This document shows positions 48,357 through 56,610 of a stretch of DNA of 64,000 nt, one piece after another (the stretch's first letter is position 1; each line of letters opens with the position of its first letter). The DNA is taken from contig NZ_CP011853.1 in the NCBI RefSeq assembly GCF_001305675.1, forward strand, positions 3,720,001 through 3,784,000, read 5' to 3'. Under the pieces are notes generated by a model. That model had not been told where the DNA came from. It did no database searches and worked only from the letters and a program-made list of their open reading frames with translations. Source of the DNA: Gordonia phthalatica (lineage in GTDB: Bacteria; Actinomycetota; Actinomycetes; Mycobacteriales; Mycobacteriaceae). A program made the position numbers and the translations under genes.

Positions 48357-48393
48357 TCGACCCCGAACCTCGATGATCGAGGTCCGGGGTCGA
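48357..48393. terminator. Terminator of ftsH-fol-DUF operon
   Basis: TCGACCCCG/CGGGGTCGA outer stem and CCTCGAT/ATCGAGG inner stem around one G, separated by a symmetric 2-nt internal loop. It begins 24 nt past the DUF6779 stop (minus strand) and precedes the promoter of the pan operon. Confidence 0.7.
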
Positions 48394-48417
48394 GCCCGAG
48401 AGGTCGGTCAGGCCGCG

Positions 48418-49455
48418 TCAGTCGCGCCGACGGCGGCTGCGACCACCGCCGTTGCCTGCGGCCGCGCGGAGCTGGCTCAGCAGTTCGCTGGCGGGCAGGC
48501 CGGCCGAATGGGCGCCGTCATCGCTCGGCGCGGTGCCGCGCCGTGCTCGTTCGGCGGGCTCGGCCTCTTCCTGGACCGGGATCGGGCCGGTCTGCGGCGG
48601 GACGGGCGGCGGCTCGTAGGCCTGAGCGCCGTAAGCGGCGCGCTCGAAGGCGCCGGTGTCGGGGTCGCGGGGCGGCTCCACGTACTCGTGGGTCGGCTCG
48701 TCCTCGTGCTCAGCGACCGGCTCGACGTCGTCGGCCTCGGTGTCGGCGAGACCCTGAAGCGCCTGCGCCGCATAGTCTGCGGGGTCGTCGGTGACGACGG
48801 GGATGATCTCGGTGAGCTGCGTCGGATCCACTTCTTCGACATCCTGCGGTTCCTCCGGCACATGCCGCCCGGAGTCGACGGGCGGTGCGGTGGTGGCGAA
48901 GTCGCGGTCGGCGACCACGCGGTCGTCGTGCACAGCCTGCGCATAGTCGGCGCCGCGCAGCCCCGATCCCAGCTCGCGCGGACGGTCTAGACCGATGGCG
49001 GCGCGGACGTCGGGCAGCGGCTTGCCGAGCAGATGCTCCAGGCTGGCCCGCAGCGCGAGGACCTGCATCTTGAGCTCTTCCAGCTCCACGTTCGACTCGG
49101 CGGCCACTTCGTGGCGGATCGCCGACTCGACGTCGGACTCGTACTGGCGACGGGCGGCGATCTCACGTTCCAGCTGCAGCTCGTAGACGAGGCGGAGGTC
49201 CTTGCTCCGCGCGTCGGCGACGTCGGCCTGCTTGCGGTACTTGGTGACGAGGACGGCGCCGATGACGGCGGCCCACAGTGCTGCGATCACGGCGAGGGTC
49301 GCGGTGATCGAGAAATCGTTGCCGAAGATCATCAGCAGGCTCGCGATCAGAGCCAGAACCACCAGAGTCCCGAGCAGCCATTGCCCCGCCGAGGAGGGTC
49401 GTTGGGATGCGGCCTCGTCGGATCGGGTCCGGGCGGATCGGTTCCTACTGGTCAT
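48418..49455 (-). CDS. DUF6779 membrane protein
   Basis: Protein of 345 residues, corresponding by place to Rv3604c. Two membrane helices lie at about 21-40 (WLLGTLVVLALIASLLMIFG) and 46-65, followed by a coiled coil (about 70-135, rich in Arg/Glu: YELQLEREIAARRQYESDVESAIRHEV) and a long acidic, proline-rich cytoplasmic tail. The domain name is recalled and its role is unknown. ATG 49455 lies 7 nt after TAAGTT (49463-49468), so it may have its own leaderless promoter as well as read-through from the fol operon. Confidence 0.68.
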   Translation of the reverse strand: MTSRNRSARTRSDEAASQRPSSAGQWLLGTLVVLALIASLLMIFGNDFSITATLAVIAALWAAVIGAVLVTKYRKQADVADARSKDLRLVYELQLEREIAARRQYESDVESAIRHEVAAESNVELEELKMQVLALRASLEHLLGKPLPDVRAAIGLDRPRELGSGLRGADYAQAVHDDRVVADRDFATTAPPVDSGRHVPEEPQDVEEVDPTQLTEIIPVVTDDPADYAAQALQGLADTEADDVEPVAEHEDEPTHEYVEPPRDPDTGAFERAAYGAQAYEPPPVPPQTGPIPVQEEAEPAERARRGTAPSDDGAHSAGLPASELLSQLRAAAGNGGGRSRRRRD

Positions 49456-49462
49456 GCAGGCA

Positions 49463-49468
49463 AACTTA
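49463..49468 (-). promoter_or_regulatory. -10 box for leaderless DUF6779 mRNA
   Basis: TAAGTT on the minus strand, 7 nt before ATG 49455, in a 68-bp gap inside the operon. Confidence 0.45.
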
Positions 49469-49523
49469 CCGCCCATCCCGACGCGACCGGTGTCACACGG
49501 GTGCCGTGTCGGAGATTCGACGC

Positions 49524-50069
49524 TCAGGCGACCGTCGGCGACCCGTCCGGGGCTGGGTCGGCATTGTCGGACATCGGATCATCGGGCGTGCGGCAGCAGT
49601 GCTCCAACCAGAGCGCCGCGGCCGCGAGGAGGACACCGCCGACGATGCCGATGATCGCGCCCGGACGGTCGGCGCGCGCGGCGTCGAGGATCAGGTTCTG
49701 CAGCAGAAAGACCAGGATGCCGGCCCATCCGCCCGCCGCGACGGCACCGAGGATCGCCGACGCCTTTGCGAGGGCGACGAGGCGCGCGACATTGATCGGA
49801 TGCAGTTGTCTGCTGCCAGAGCCGATCTCGCGGTCGGCGATCCGTTTGCGGACGACGAAACCGATGACCACTTCGAGTGCGGCGACGGCGTAGAGGGAGA
49901 TCCCGGCGAGCCACGGCAGGCTCGGGAAGGCGCCGTAGTTGTAGCGGATGACGATCCACAGCGCGAGCGCCGCCACCACGGCGACGGCGAGGAGGTCGCG
50001 GACCCGGGTGGGGCCGAGCTTGTGCTCGTCGTCGGGACCGGGCTTCCCGGTCGGTACGGGCGCCGTCAC
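49524..50069 (-). CDS. DUF3180 membrane protein
   Basis: Protein of 181 residues with four hydrophobic helices (about 27-45, 53-75, 100-123 and 132-155), matching DUF3180, which sits after folK in many Mycobacteriales (Rv3605c). Start GTG 50069 overlaps the folK stop by GTGA, so translation is coupled. Function unknown. Confidence 0.75.
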   Translation of the reverse strand: MTAPVPTGKPGPDDEHKLGPTRVRDLLAVAVVAALALWIVIRYNYGAFPSLPWLAGISLYAVAALEVVIGFVVRKRIADREIGSGSRQLHPINVARLVALAKASAILGAVAAGGWAGILVFLLQNLILDAARADRPGAIIGIVGGVLLAAAALWLEHCCRTPDDPMSDNADPAPDGSPTVA

Positions 50070-50575
50070 GGCTGCTCCCCGGTGCTGTGCACGCCCGCCA
50101 CCTCGGCGGGATCGAGCGCAGCGACCAGATCGGCGACCGGCCGCACGCCGTCGGGCGTCCACAACTGCGCGTCGGAATCTATTTGGAGCCACGGGACCAG
50201 CACGAAGGCGCGGTCGCGGGCCCGCGGGTGCGGCAGGGTCAGCGCCTCGTCGTCGGACACCACCGGCTCACCGTCAGCCTCGACGGACACGACGTCGACG
50301 TCGAGGGTCCGCGGCCCCCAGCGGATCTCGCGGACGCGGTCGGCGGCGCGCTCCAGTTCCCAGCAGAACTCCAGCCATTCGCGGGGTGTGCGATCGCCGT
50401 CGGCGATGAGGGTGATGTTCGCGAAGTCGTCCTGTTCCACGCCGCCCCACGGGGGCGTCACGTGCACGTCGGACACTGCGCGGAGGTCGTCGCCGAGGGC
50501 GTCGACGACGGTCCGCAGGTGCGCGCGGCTGTCGCCGATGTTCGAGCCCGCGGACAGCACCACCCGGGTCGTCAT
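50066..50575 (-). CDS. folK: HPPK, 2-amino-4-hydroxy-6-hydroxymethyldihydropteridine diphosphokinase
   Basis: Enzyme of 169 residues that pyrophosphorylates the pterin before DHPS. VVLSAGSNIGDSRAHLR opens the fold; RWGPRTLDVDVVSV carries the catalytic Asp pair (about 89-102), and LTLPHPRARDRAFVLVPW is the third signature. ATG 50575 overlaps folB by ATGA. Confidence 0.95.
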   Translation of the reverse strand: MTTRVVLSAGSNIGDSRAHLRTVVDALGDDLRAVSDVHVTPPWGGVEQDDFANITLIADGDRTPREWLEFCWELERAADRVREIRWGPRTLDVDVVSVEADGEPVVSDDEALTLPHPRARDRAFVLVPWLQIDSDAQLWTPDGVRPVADLVAALDPAEVAGVHSTGEQP

Positions 50576-50973
50576 GGCGTCAGACCCTCTCGTGCCACCG
50601 CGATGGACGGGGTCTTCAGCGATCGCCGGGTGACGACGGCGACGTCGTCGAAGGCGAGGGGGATCGGCGCGGACGGCTTGTGGACGGTCACCTCGACGGC
50701 CGAGATCCGTTCGTCGACCATGATCGCGTCGGCGATCTCCGCGCCGACCGTCTCGATCAGATTGCGCGGCGTCCCGGCGACGATATCGTGCGCGGTCTGC
50801 GCGAGGGCGCCGTAGTCGACGGTGTCGGCAAGGTCGTCGCTCGCCGCGGCCTGCTGCAGGTCGAGCCACAGGGTGATGTCGATGAGGAAGTCCTGGCCGT
50901 CGCGGCGCTCGTGGTCGAACACCCCGTGGTTGCCGCGGACGCGCAGGCCGCGCAGCTCGATCCGGTCAGCCAT
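50572..50973 (-). CDS. folB: Dihydroneopterin aldolase
   Basis: Enzyme of 133 residues that converts dihydroneopterin to 6-hydroxymethyl-dihydropterin. Signatures: IELRGLRVRGNHGVFDHERRDGQDF (Glu and Gly of the active site), VDYGALAQ and LIETVGAEIAD, and the Lys in VTVHKPSAPI. It overlaps folP by 8 nt and folK by 4 nt. Confidence 0.95.
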   Translation of the reverse strand: MADRIELRGLRVRGNHGVFDHERRDGQDFLIDITLWLDLQQAAASDDLADTVDYGALAQTAHDIVAGTPRNLIETVGAEIADAIMVDERISAVEVTVHKPSAPIPLAFDDVAVVTRRSLKTPSIAVAREGLTP

Positions 50974-51868
50974 GTTCTCTGCCTCTCCTGCCGCCGCCCC
51001 GCCAGGCGGTGGCCACCTCGATCGCGTCGCGACTGGATGCGACGTCGTGCACTCGAACGCCCCAGGCGCCGCCCGCCGCGGACAGCGCGGAGATCGCCGC
51101 GGTGGCGACCTCGCGACCGGCCGGCGGTCGATCGACGCCGTCGGCCGCCAGCAGCGTACCGAGGAAACGTTTGCGGGACGCGCCGATGAGCACGGGGAAG
51201 CCGAGGCCGACGAGGGTCGGCAGCGCGTGCAGCAGCGCCCAGTTGTGGTCGGCGGTCTTCGCGAACCCGAGACCGGGGTCCAGGACGATCTGGTCGGGGT
51301 CCACGCCGGCAGCGACGGCGGCGTCCACCTGGCCGAGCAGCTCGCCCGAGACCTCGGCCACCACGTCGCGGTAGCCGCCTGCGTCGTCGACGCGGTGGGT
51401 GAAGTGCCTGTCGCCGGTGGGACCGCTGCCCGCCGGACGCCAGTGCATCAGGATCCACGGCACGCCCGCGTCGGCGAGAACGCGACCCATGTCGGCGTCG
51501 GCACGACCGCCGGAGACGTCGTTGATGATCGCGGCGCCCGCGGCGAGCGCATCGGCGGCGACGGCCGCGCGCATGGTGTCGACGGAGATCCTGGCTCCCG
51601 CGGCGACGAGCTCGCGGATCACCGGAAGGACGCGCGCCGATTCGGTCGCCGGGTCCACCCGGACGGCGCCCGGCCGCGTGGACTCGCCACCGACGTCGAT
51701 GATGTCGGCGCCCGCGGCGAGCAGTTCCAGGCCGTGCTCGACAGCCTTGTCGGTCCGCAGGAAGCGGCCGCCGTCGGAGAACGAGTCGGCCGTCACGTTG
51801 AGCACCCCCATGACGAGGGTGCGTTCGTGAGAGTCCTCGTGGACCGTCACCGGACGCTCGGAGGTCAC
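50966..51868 (-). CDS. folP: Dihydropteroate synthase
   Basis: Enzyme of about 300 residues, target of sulfonamides. VMGVLNVTADSFSDGG (about 19-34), DVGGESTRPGA and the C-terminal LIGASRKRFLG are the DHPS signatures. GTG 51868 overlaps the folE stop (GTGA); a GTG six codons later is an alternative. One of two FolP-like proteins is usual in this order; this is the operon-encoded FolP1. Confidence 0.93.
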   Translation of the reverse strand: MTSERPVTVHEDSHERTLVMGVLNVTADSFSDGGRFLRTDKAVEHGLELLAAGADIIDVGGESTRPGAVRVDPATESARVLPVIRELVAAGARISVDTMRAAVAADALAAGAAIINDVSGGRADADMGRVLADAGVPWILMHWRPAGSGPTGDRHFTHRVDDAGGYRDVVAEVSGELLGQVDAAVAAGVDPDQIVLDPGLGFAKTADHNWALLHALPTLVGLGFPVLIGASRKRFLGTLLAADGVDRPPAGREVATAAISALSAAGGAWGVRVHDVASSRDAIEVATAWRGGGRRGREHG

Positions 51869-52485
51869 CGGGTGATCAGGTCCAGCGCTTCGCCGCGGGA
51901 GACCGCACTGGTCTTGAACAGACCGCGCACCGCGGACGTGGTGGTGCGGGCGCCCGGCTTGCGGATGCCGCGCATCGCCATGCACAGGTGCTCGGCCTCG
52001 ATGACGACGATGACACCGCGCGGGTTGAGCTTGCGGACCAGGGCGTCGGCGATCTGGCTGGTGAGACGTTCCTGCACCTGCGGGCGCTTCGCGTACAGGT
52101 CGACGACGCGCGCCAGCTTCGACAGGCCCGTCACCTGGCCGGTGGGGCCGGGGATGTAGCCGACGTGGGCGACGCCGTGGAATGAGACGAGGTGGTGCTC
52201 GCACGTGGAGTACATCGGGATGTCCTTGACCAGCACCAGCTCTTCGTGGTTCTCGTCGAAGACGGTGGCGAGCACCTCGTCGGGATCGCAGTACAGGCCG
52301 GCGAACATCTCCGCGTAGGCCTTCGCGACGCGATGCGGGGTGCGCTGCAGGCCGGGGCGGTCGGGGTCCTCGCCCACCGCCAACAGCAGCTCGCGCACGG
52401 CGGCCTCGGCACGCTCCTGGTCGAACACCTTGGTCTCAGCGGTGTCCGGAACTGCCAATGCGTCCACTGCGTGGTCCGTCGTCAT
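51865..52485 (-). CDS. folE: GTP cyclohydrolase I
   Basis: Enzyme of 206 residues that makes dihydroneopterin triphosphate. Zn ligands in STCEHHLVSFHG (Cys, His) and EAEHLCMAMRG (second Cys) are present, so this is the zinc type. ATG 52485 gives the family-typical N-terminal extension, 16 nt after ftsH with AAGGAG upstream. GTG 52505, overlapping the ftsH stop, is possible. Confidence 0.94.
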   Translation of the reverse strand: MTTDHAVDALAVPDTAETKVFDQERAEAAVRELLLAVGEDPDRPGLQRTPHRVAKAYAEMFAGLYCDPDEVLATVFDENHEELVLVKDIPMYSTCEHHLVSFHGVAHVGYIPGPTGQVTGLSKLARVVDLYAKRPQVQERLTSQIADALVRKLNPRGVIVVIEAEHLCMAMRGIRKPGARTTTSAVRGLFKTSAVSRGEALDLITR

Positions 52486-52501
52486 GTCTTTCAGATCTCC
52501 T

Positions 52502-54835
52502 TCACTGACCGTCGCGCGGCGGGTCTGCGGGCGGCCACCCGGGGGCCGACCAGTCGCGCGGAGCACCGTAATCCGGTCGGGTGCCGTGAGTCTGCTGCCC
52601 GCCCGTCGGCGCGCCACCATTCTGCTCCCCCGGCGCTCCGTGCTGCGGAGCACCGTACTGCGGCTGACCGTACTGTCCGTATTGCGGATCCCCGTACTGC
52701 GGAGCGGCATGCTGAGGTTCGCCGTACTGGGGCTGCCCGTGCTGGGGCTGCTGACCGTAGGGCTGGCCGTACACCGGCTGCTGCCCGTATTGCGGCTGAC
52801 CGTACTGCGCGGGGGCGCCGTTCGCGGGCTGGCCGTAGGCCTGCTGACCGGTGGTCGGAGCGGTCGGCGCGGGCACCGGGACCGGCTCCTCGACCGGAGG
52901 CCACGGTTCGCCGCGTTCCTTCGCGAGCTCGCCGGGCGTCTTGATCGGCGGCTTGCTGCTGGGCGTGCGCTCGCCGAAGACGTCGAACTTCGTGATGCGC
53001 GGACGCTTGGTGACCTCTTCGAGGATCACCTCCAGATCCTTGCGGATCAGCGTCTCCTTCTCCAGGAGCTGACCGGCGAGGACGTCGAGCACGTCGCGGT
53101 ACTGGTTGAGGATGGCCCACGCCTCGGTGTGCGCGGCCTCGATCAGGTTGCGGACCTCTTCGTCGATCTCCGCGGCGACGCCGCTGGAGTACTCCGGAGT
53201 GGAGCCCATGCCGCGGCCCAGGAACGGGTCGCCCTGCTCCTGGCCGTAGCGGACGGCGCCGAGCTTGGCGCTCATGCCGTACTCGGTGACCATGGCGCGC
53301 GCGATCTTGGTGGCCTGATCGATGTCGGAGCTGGCGCCGGTGGTCGGCTCGTGGAACACGAGCTCCTCGGCGGCACGACCTCCCATCGCCATCACCAGGC
53401 GCGCGATCATCTCCGACCGCGTCATGACGTCCTTGTCCTGCTCGGGCACGGCGAGCGCATGGCCGCCGGTCCGGCCGCGGGCCAGGATCGTCACCTTGTA
53501 GATCGGGTCCAGGTCGGGCATCGCCCACGCGGCGAGCGTGTGACCGCTCTCGTGGTAGGCGACGACCTTCTTCTCGTGCTCGCTGATGACGCGGCTCTTG
53601 CGACGGGGCCCGCCGATCACGCGGTCGACGGCCTCTTCCAGGGCCTCGCCGTTGATCACGGTCTTGTTCTCACGCGCGGTGAGCAGGGCGGCCTCGTTGA
53701 TGACGTTCGCGAGGTCCGCACCGGACATGCCGGGCGTGCGCTTGGCCAGGCCGTCGAGGTCGGCGTCGGGCGCGATCGGCTTGCCCTTGGCGTGCACGCC
53801 GAGGATCGCCTTGCGACCCGCGATGTCGGGATTCGAAACCGGGATCTGCCGGTCGAAGCGGCCCGGACGCAGCAGCGCCGGATCCAGGATGTCGGGGCGG
53901 TTGGTCGCGGCCATCACGATGACGCCGGAGCGGTCGCCGAAGCCGTCCATCTCCACCAGCAGCTGGTTCAGCGTCTGCTCGCGCTCGTCGTGACCGCCGC
54001 CCATGCCCGCGCCGCGCTGGCGGCCGACGGCGTCGATCTCGTCGACGAAGATGATGCAGGGGCTGTTCTGCTTGGCCTGCTCGAACAGGTCGCGGACGCG
54101 GGAGGCGCCCACACCGACGAACATCTCGACGAAGTCCGAGCCGGAGATGGTGAAGAACGGGACGCCGGCCTCGCCGGCGACGGCGCGTGCCAGCAGCGTC
54201 TTACCGGTTCCGGGCGGGCCGTACAGCAGCACGCCCTTCGGGATCTTGGCGCCGAGCGCCTGATAGCGCGCCGGGTTCTGCAGGAAGTCACGGATCTCGT
54301 CGAGCTCCTCGACGGCCTCATCCGCGCCGGCGACGTCCTGGAACGTCGTCTTGGGCATGTCCTTGGTGAGCTGCTTGGCCTTCGACTTGCCGAAGCCCAT
54401 CACTCCGCCGCGACCGCCCTGCATGCGGCTCATCACGAACAGGAACAGGCCGAACAGGATGATCATCGGGAGGATGAAGACCAGGATCGACTGCCAGATC
54501 CCCGAGTCCTTGGTGACGTTGGTCTGGTACTCGGCGCCGGTCTTGGTGACCGCGTCGAAGATCCGACTGGACACCTGCGCCGGGTACTGGGTCTGAATCT
54601 TGCTGGCTTCGGAGTCACCCTGCTTGATCGGCGTCTTGAGCTCCACCCGCAGGCGCTGCTCGCGATCGTCGATCTGGACCGACTTCACGTTCTTCTTGTC
54701 CAACTGGGTCATCGCCACCGACGTGTCGACGTCCGTGTACTCGCGGTCGGAGTTCCGGAGCATCGAGAAACCCCAGATCGCGAACAGAATGACGGCCACG
54801 ATGGCCAGATTCCGGAACAGTGTCTTGCGATTCAT
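52502..54835 (-). CDS. ftsH: ATP-dependent zinc metalloprotease FtsH with a QPQYG-rich tail
   Basis: Membrane AAA+ protease of 777 residues that degrades misfolded membrane proteins. Helices at about 8-27 and 106-127 flank a periplasmic domain. The AAA part has GPPGTGKT (about 207-214), Walker B IIFVDEIDAV and the SRH ATNRPDILDPALLRPGRFD; the protease has HESGH (about 430). After residue about 640 an unusually long tail of some 135 residues is rich in Gln, Pro, Tyr and Gly (GQPQYG-type units). ATG 54835 gives MNRKTLFRN; the longer frame adds only MPSRAR. Confidence 0.95.
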   Translation of the reverse strand: MNRKTLFRNLAIVAVILFAIWGFSMLRNSDREYTDVDTSVAMTQLDKKNVKSVQIDDREQRLRVELKTPIKQGDSEASKIQTQYPAQVSSRIFDAVTKTGAEYQTNVTKDSGIWQSILVFILPMIILFGLFLFVMSRMQGGRGGVMGFGKSKAKQLTKDMPKTTFQDVAGADEAVEELDEIRDFLQNPARYQALGAKIPKGVLLYGPPGTGKTLLARAVAGEAGVPFFTISGSDFVEMFVGVGASRVRDLFEQAKQNSPCIIFVDEIDAVGRQRGAGMGGGHDEREQTLNQLLVEMDGFGDRSGVIVMAATNRPDILDPALLRPGRFDRQIPVSNPDIAGRKAILGVHAKGKPIAPDADLDGLAKRTPGMSGADLANVINEAALLTARENKTVINGEALEEAVDRVIGGPRRKSRVISEHEKKVVAYHESGHTLAAWAMPDLDPIYKVTILARGRTGGHALAVPEQDKDVMTRSEMIARLVMAMGGRAAEELVFHEPTTGASSDIDQATKIARAMVTEYGMSAKLGAVRYGQEQGDPFLGRGMGSTPEYSSGVAAEIDEEVRNLIEAAHTEAWAILNQYRDVLDVLAGQLLEKETLIRKDLEVILEEVTKRPRITKFDVFGERTPSSKPPIKTPGELAKERGEPWPPVEEPVPVPAPTAPTTGQQAYGQPANGAPAQYGQPQYGQQPVYGQPYGQQPQHGQPQYGEPQHAAPQYGDPQYGQYGQPQYGAPQHGAPGEQNGGAPTGGQQTHGTRPDYGAPRDWSAPGWPPADPPRDGQ

Positions 54836-55028
54836 GCGTGCACGCGAGGGCACGGATCCCGGTGATGGTGAGTCATCACGTCGCCGCGCCCGTTGTCCTT
54901 CCCGTCGGCTCGGAATACGAGGCTACCTGTAGCGGGCCGCATAACCGTCGTCGCCGCTTGATCCGTCGACGACAGCCGCCGACTGACCCGTTAACGCCCG
55001 AAGCGACCGATTGGTTCCTCGGCGGGTG

Positions 55029-55592
55029 TCAGTCGGAGTAGACCGACGGGTGCAGGCGGCCCACGTACGGCAGATCGCGGTACCGCTCGGCGAAGTCGAG
55101 GCCGTAGCCGACGACGAACTCATTCGGGATGTCGAAGCCCACATCAGCCACCTCGAGGGTCGCGCGGACGGCGTCCGGCTTGCGCAGGAGGGTCACGACC
55201 TCCAGCGAGCGCGGCGAGCGCGTCGCGAGGTTCTTGATGAGCCACGAGAGGGTCAGCCCCGAGTCGATGATGTCCTCGACGATGAGGACGTCGCGATTGG
55301 TGATGTCGCGGTCGAGGTCCTTGAGGATCCGGACGACGCCCGACGACGACGTCGACGAGCCGTAGCTGGAGACCGCCATGAACTCGAGTTGCGACGGGAT
55401 CGAGAGGGCGCGAGCGAAGTCGGTCATGAACATGACCGCGCCCTTGAGGACGCCGATGAGGACGACGTCCTCGGGTGCGTCCTTGTACCGCTCGCTCACC
55501 GCATGGGCCATCTCGACCGTCCGCGCCTGAATCTGTTCCTGAGTGATCAGGACTTCTTCGATGTCATCGCCATAGCAATCGTCGCGCTCCAC
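55029..55592 (-). CDS. hpt: Hypoxanthine phosphoribosyltransferase
   Basis: Purine salvage enzyme of 187 residues. The PRPP motif VLIVEDIIDSGLTLSWL (about 98-114) and the loop SSYGSSTSSSGVV are visible. GTG 55592 is the only start compatible with an upstream stop (TAG in frame at 55599). It lies 193 bp upstream of ftsH, as in related genomes, but the usual adjacent tilS is displaced by an inserted gene. Confidence 0.92.
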   Translation of the reverse strand: MERDDCYGDDIEEVLITQEQIQARTVEMAHAVSERYKDAPEDVVLIGVLKGAVMFMTDFARALSIPSQLEFMAVSSYGSSTSSSGVVRILKDLDRDITNRDVLIVEDIIDSGLTLSWLIKNLATRSPRSLEVVTLLRKPDAVRATLEVADVGFDIPNEFVVGYGLDFAERYRDLPYVGRLHPSVYSD

Positions 55593-55940
55593 CCTTCTAG
55601 CTTCGCATGTCGTTCGGCGGACTCGAGAGCGGGTTTGGCTATCCACCGACCGGCGGCGCCGCATCTCCGACATTCCCGTCGGGAACGCCGAGCGAACTCA
55701 GCAGCGCCACGCCACCGTCCGGGTCACGATCTCCGCCGCGAGTCAAGGCCGACATGTACCCCATTGGGGTGAATCTCGTTGTCATCCGAACGGTCCAAAT
55801 TGTGCCTACAAGGGCCCCTCACGTCCCATTCTCCAAAAAACATCCCAATTCGGACTAGCGTGATCCGCCGTTGTCTGCCATCTTTGATAAAGATTCGGTG
55901 TCGGTTACGTCACCACGATCCTGTTTCTGAGAGGAACCAC
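55593..55940. other. Intergenic region between hpt and inserted secreted-protein gene
   Basis: 348 bp, noticeably more AT-rich toward its right end (for example around 55,790-55,910) than flanking DNA. It contains the divergent promoters of hpt and the secreted-protein gene. I found no supported ORF or strong hairpin. Confidence 0.5.
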
Positions 55941-56609
55941 ATGTCTTTCCGCCACCTGATCCGCGGTGTGTTCATCACGCTGCTCGCGGTGCTGACTGCG
56001 CTGCCCTTCCTGGCTGCACCGGTCAACGCGGCGCCCGCGAAGGCGACCGCCGACGTCCAGAAGGGCACTGACGGCGATGTCATTGTGCGGATCCACAACG
56101 GATCCATCGTCGTGACCGACAAGGGCCTGGAACTCCGCAACAACGCGGGCAAGACCCTCGAGACCGTCCCGTTGAGCTACACCGGCAAGGACGCGCGCAC
56201 CTACCCGATCGACGCGAAGGTGAAGGGCAATGTCGCGACTCTCGTCGCGTCGAAGGACGTGAAGCGTTCGGTCGACACTCCGGAGAGCGTTCTGAAGGCG
56301 GGCGCGAAGCCCGCCGCGAAGGACAAGGTCATCTGCGGCCCGCAGACCAAGAAGCAGCGTGACCAGCAGGCCCTGCAGACCCTGCAGACCGAGCTTGCCA
56401 CTGCAGCCACCATCGGCGCCGTCGCCGGTGCCGTCATCGGCCTCATCATCGGTCTCCTCGGCGGCCCCCTCCTTCCCGTAGCAGGCCTCGCCGGTGCCGC
56501 TATCGGAGCAGTCGGCGGCCTCGCCGGCGCTGCCATCAACGGTGCGTTCGCCCGCTACTTCGGAACCATCAACCAGAAGAAGTTCAAGCCGAAGACCTGC
56601 TACATCTAG
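55941..56609 (+). CDS. Secreted/surface protein with a C-terminal glycine-zipper-like segment
   Basis: Protein of 222 residues of unknown family. A signal peptide (residues 1-30, LLAVLTALPFLAAPVNA) precedes a beta-rich part with repeated DGDVIVRIHNGSIVVTDKGLELRN patterns. Residues about 155-205 are a long Gly/Ala-rich hydrophobic segment (AGAVIGLIIGLLGGPLLPVAGLAGAAIG), like glycine-zipper membrane domains. Two Cys (VICGPQ and KTCYI at the C-terminus) may form a disulfide. ATG 55941 follows GAGAGGAA. Its plus strand and AT-rich flank contrast with the surrounding minus-strand operon, suggesting insertion. Confidence 0.7.
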   Translation: MSFRHLIRGVFITLLAVLTALPFLAAPVNAAPAKATADVQKGTDGDVIVRIHNGSIVVTDKGLELRNNAGKTLETVPLSYTGKDARTYPIDAKVKGNVATLVASKDVKRSVDTPESVLKAGAKPAAKDKVICGPQTKKQRDQQALQTLQTELATAATIGAVAGAVIGLIIGLLGGPLLPVAGLAGAAIGAVGGLAGAAINGAFARYFGTINQKKFKPKTCYI

Positions 56610-56610
56610 G

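Noticed and set aside
52560..52830. CRISPR-like tandem repeats
   Set aside because: The short repeats encode the QPQYG tail of FtsH in frame, with no constant spacer length or unique spacers.
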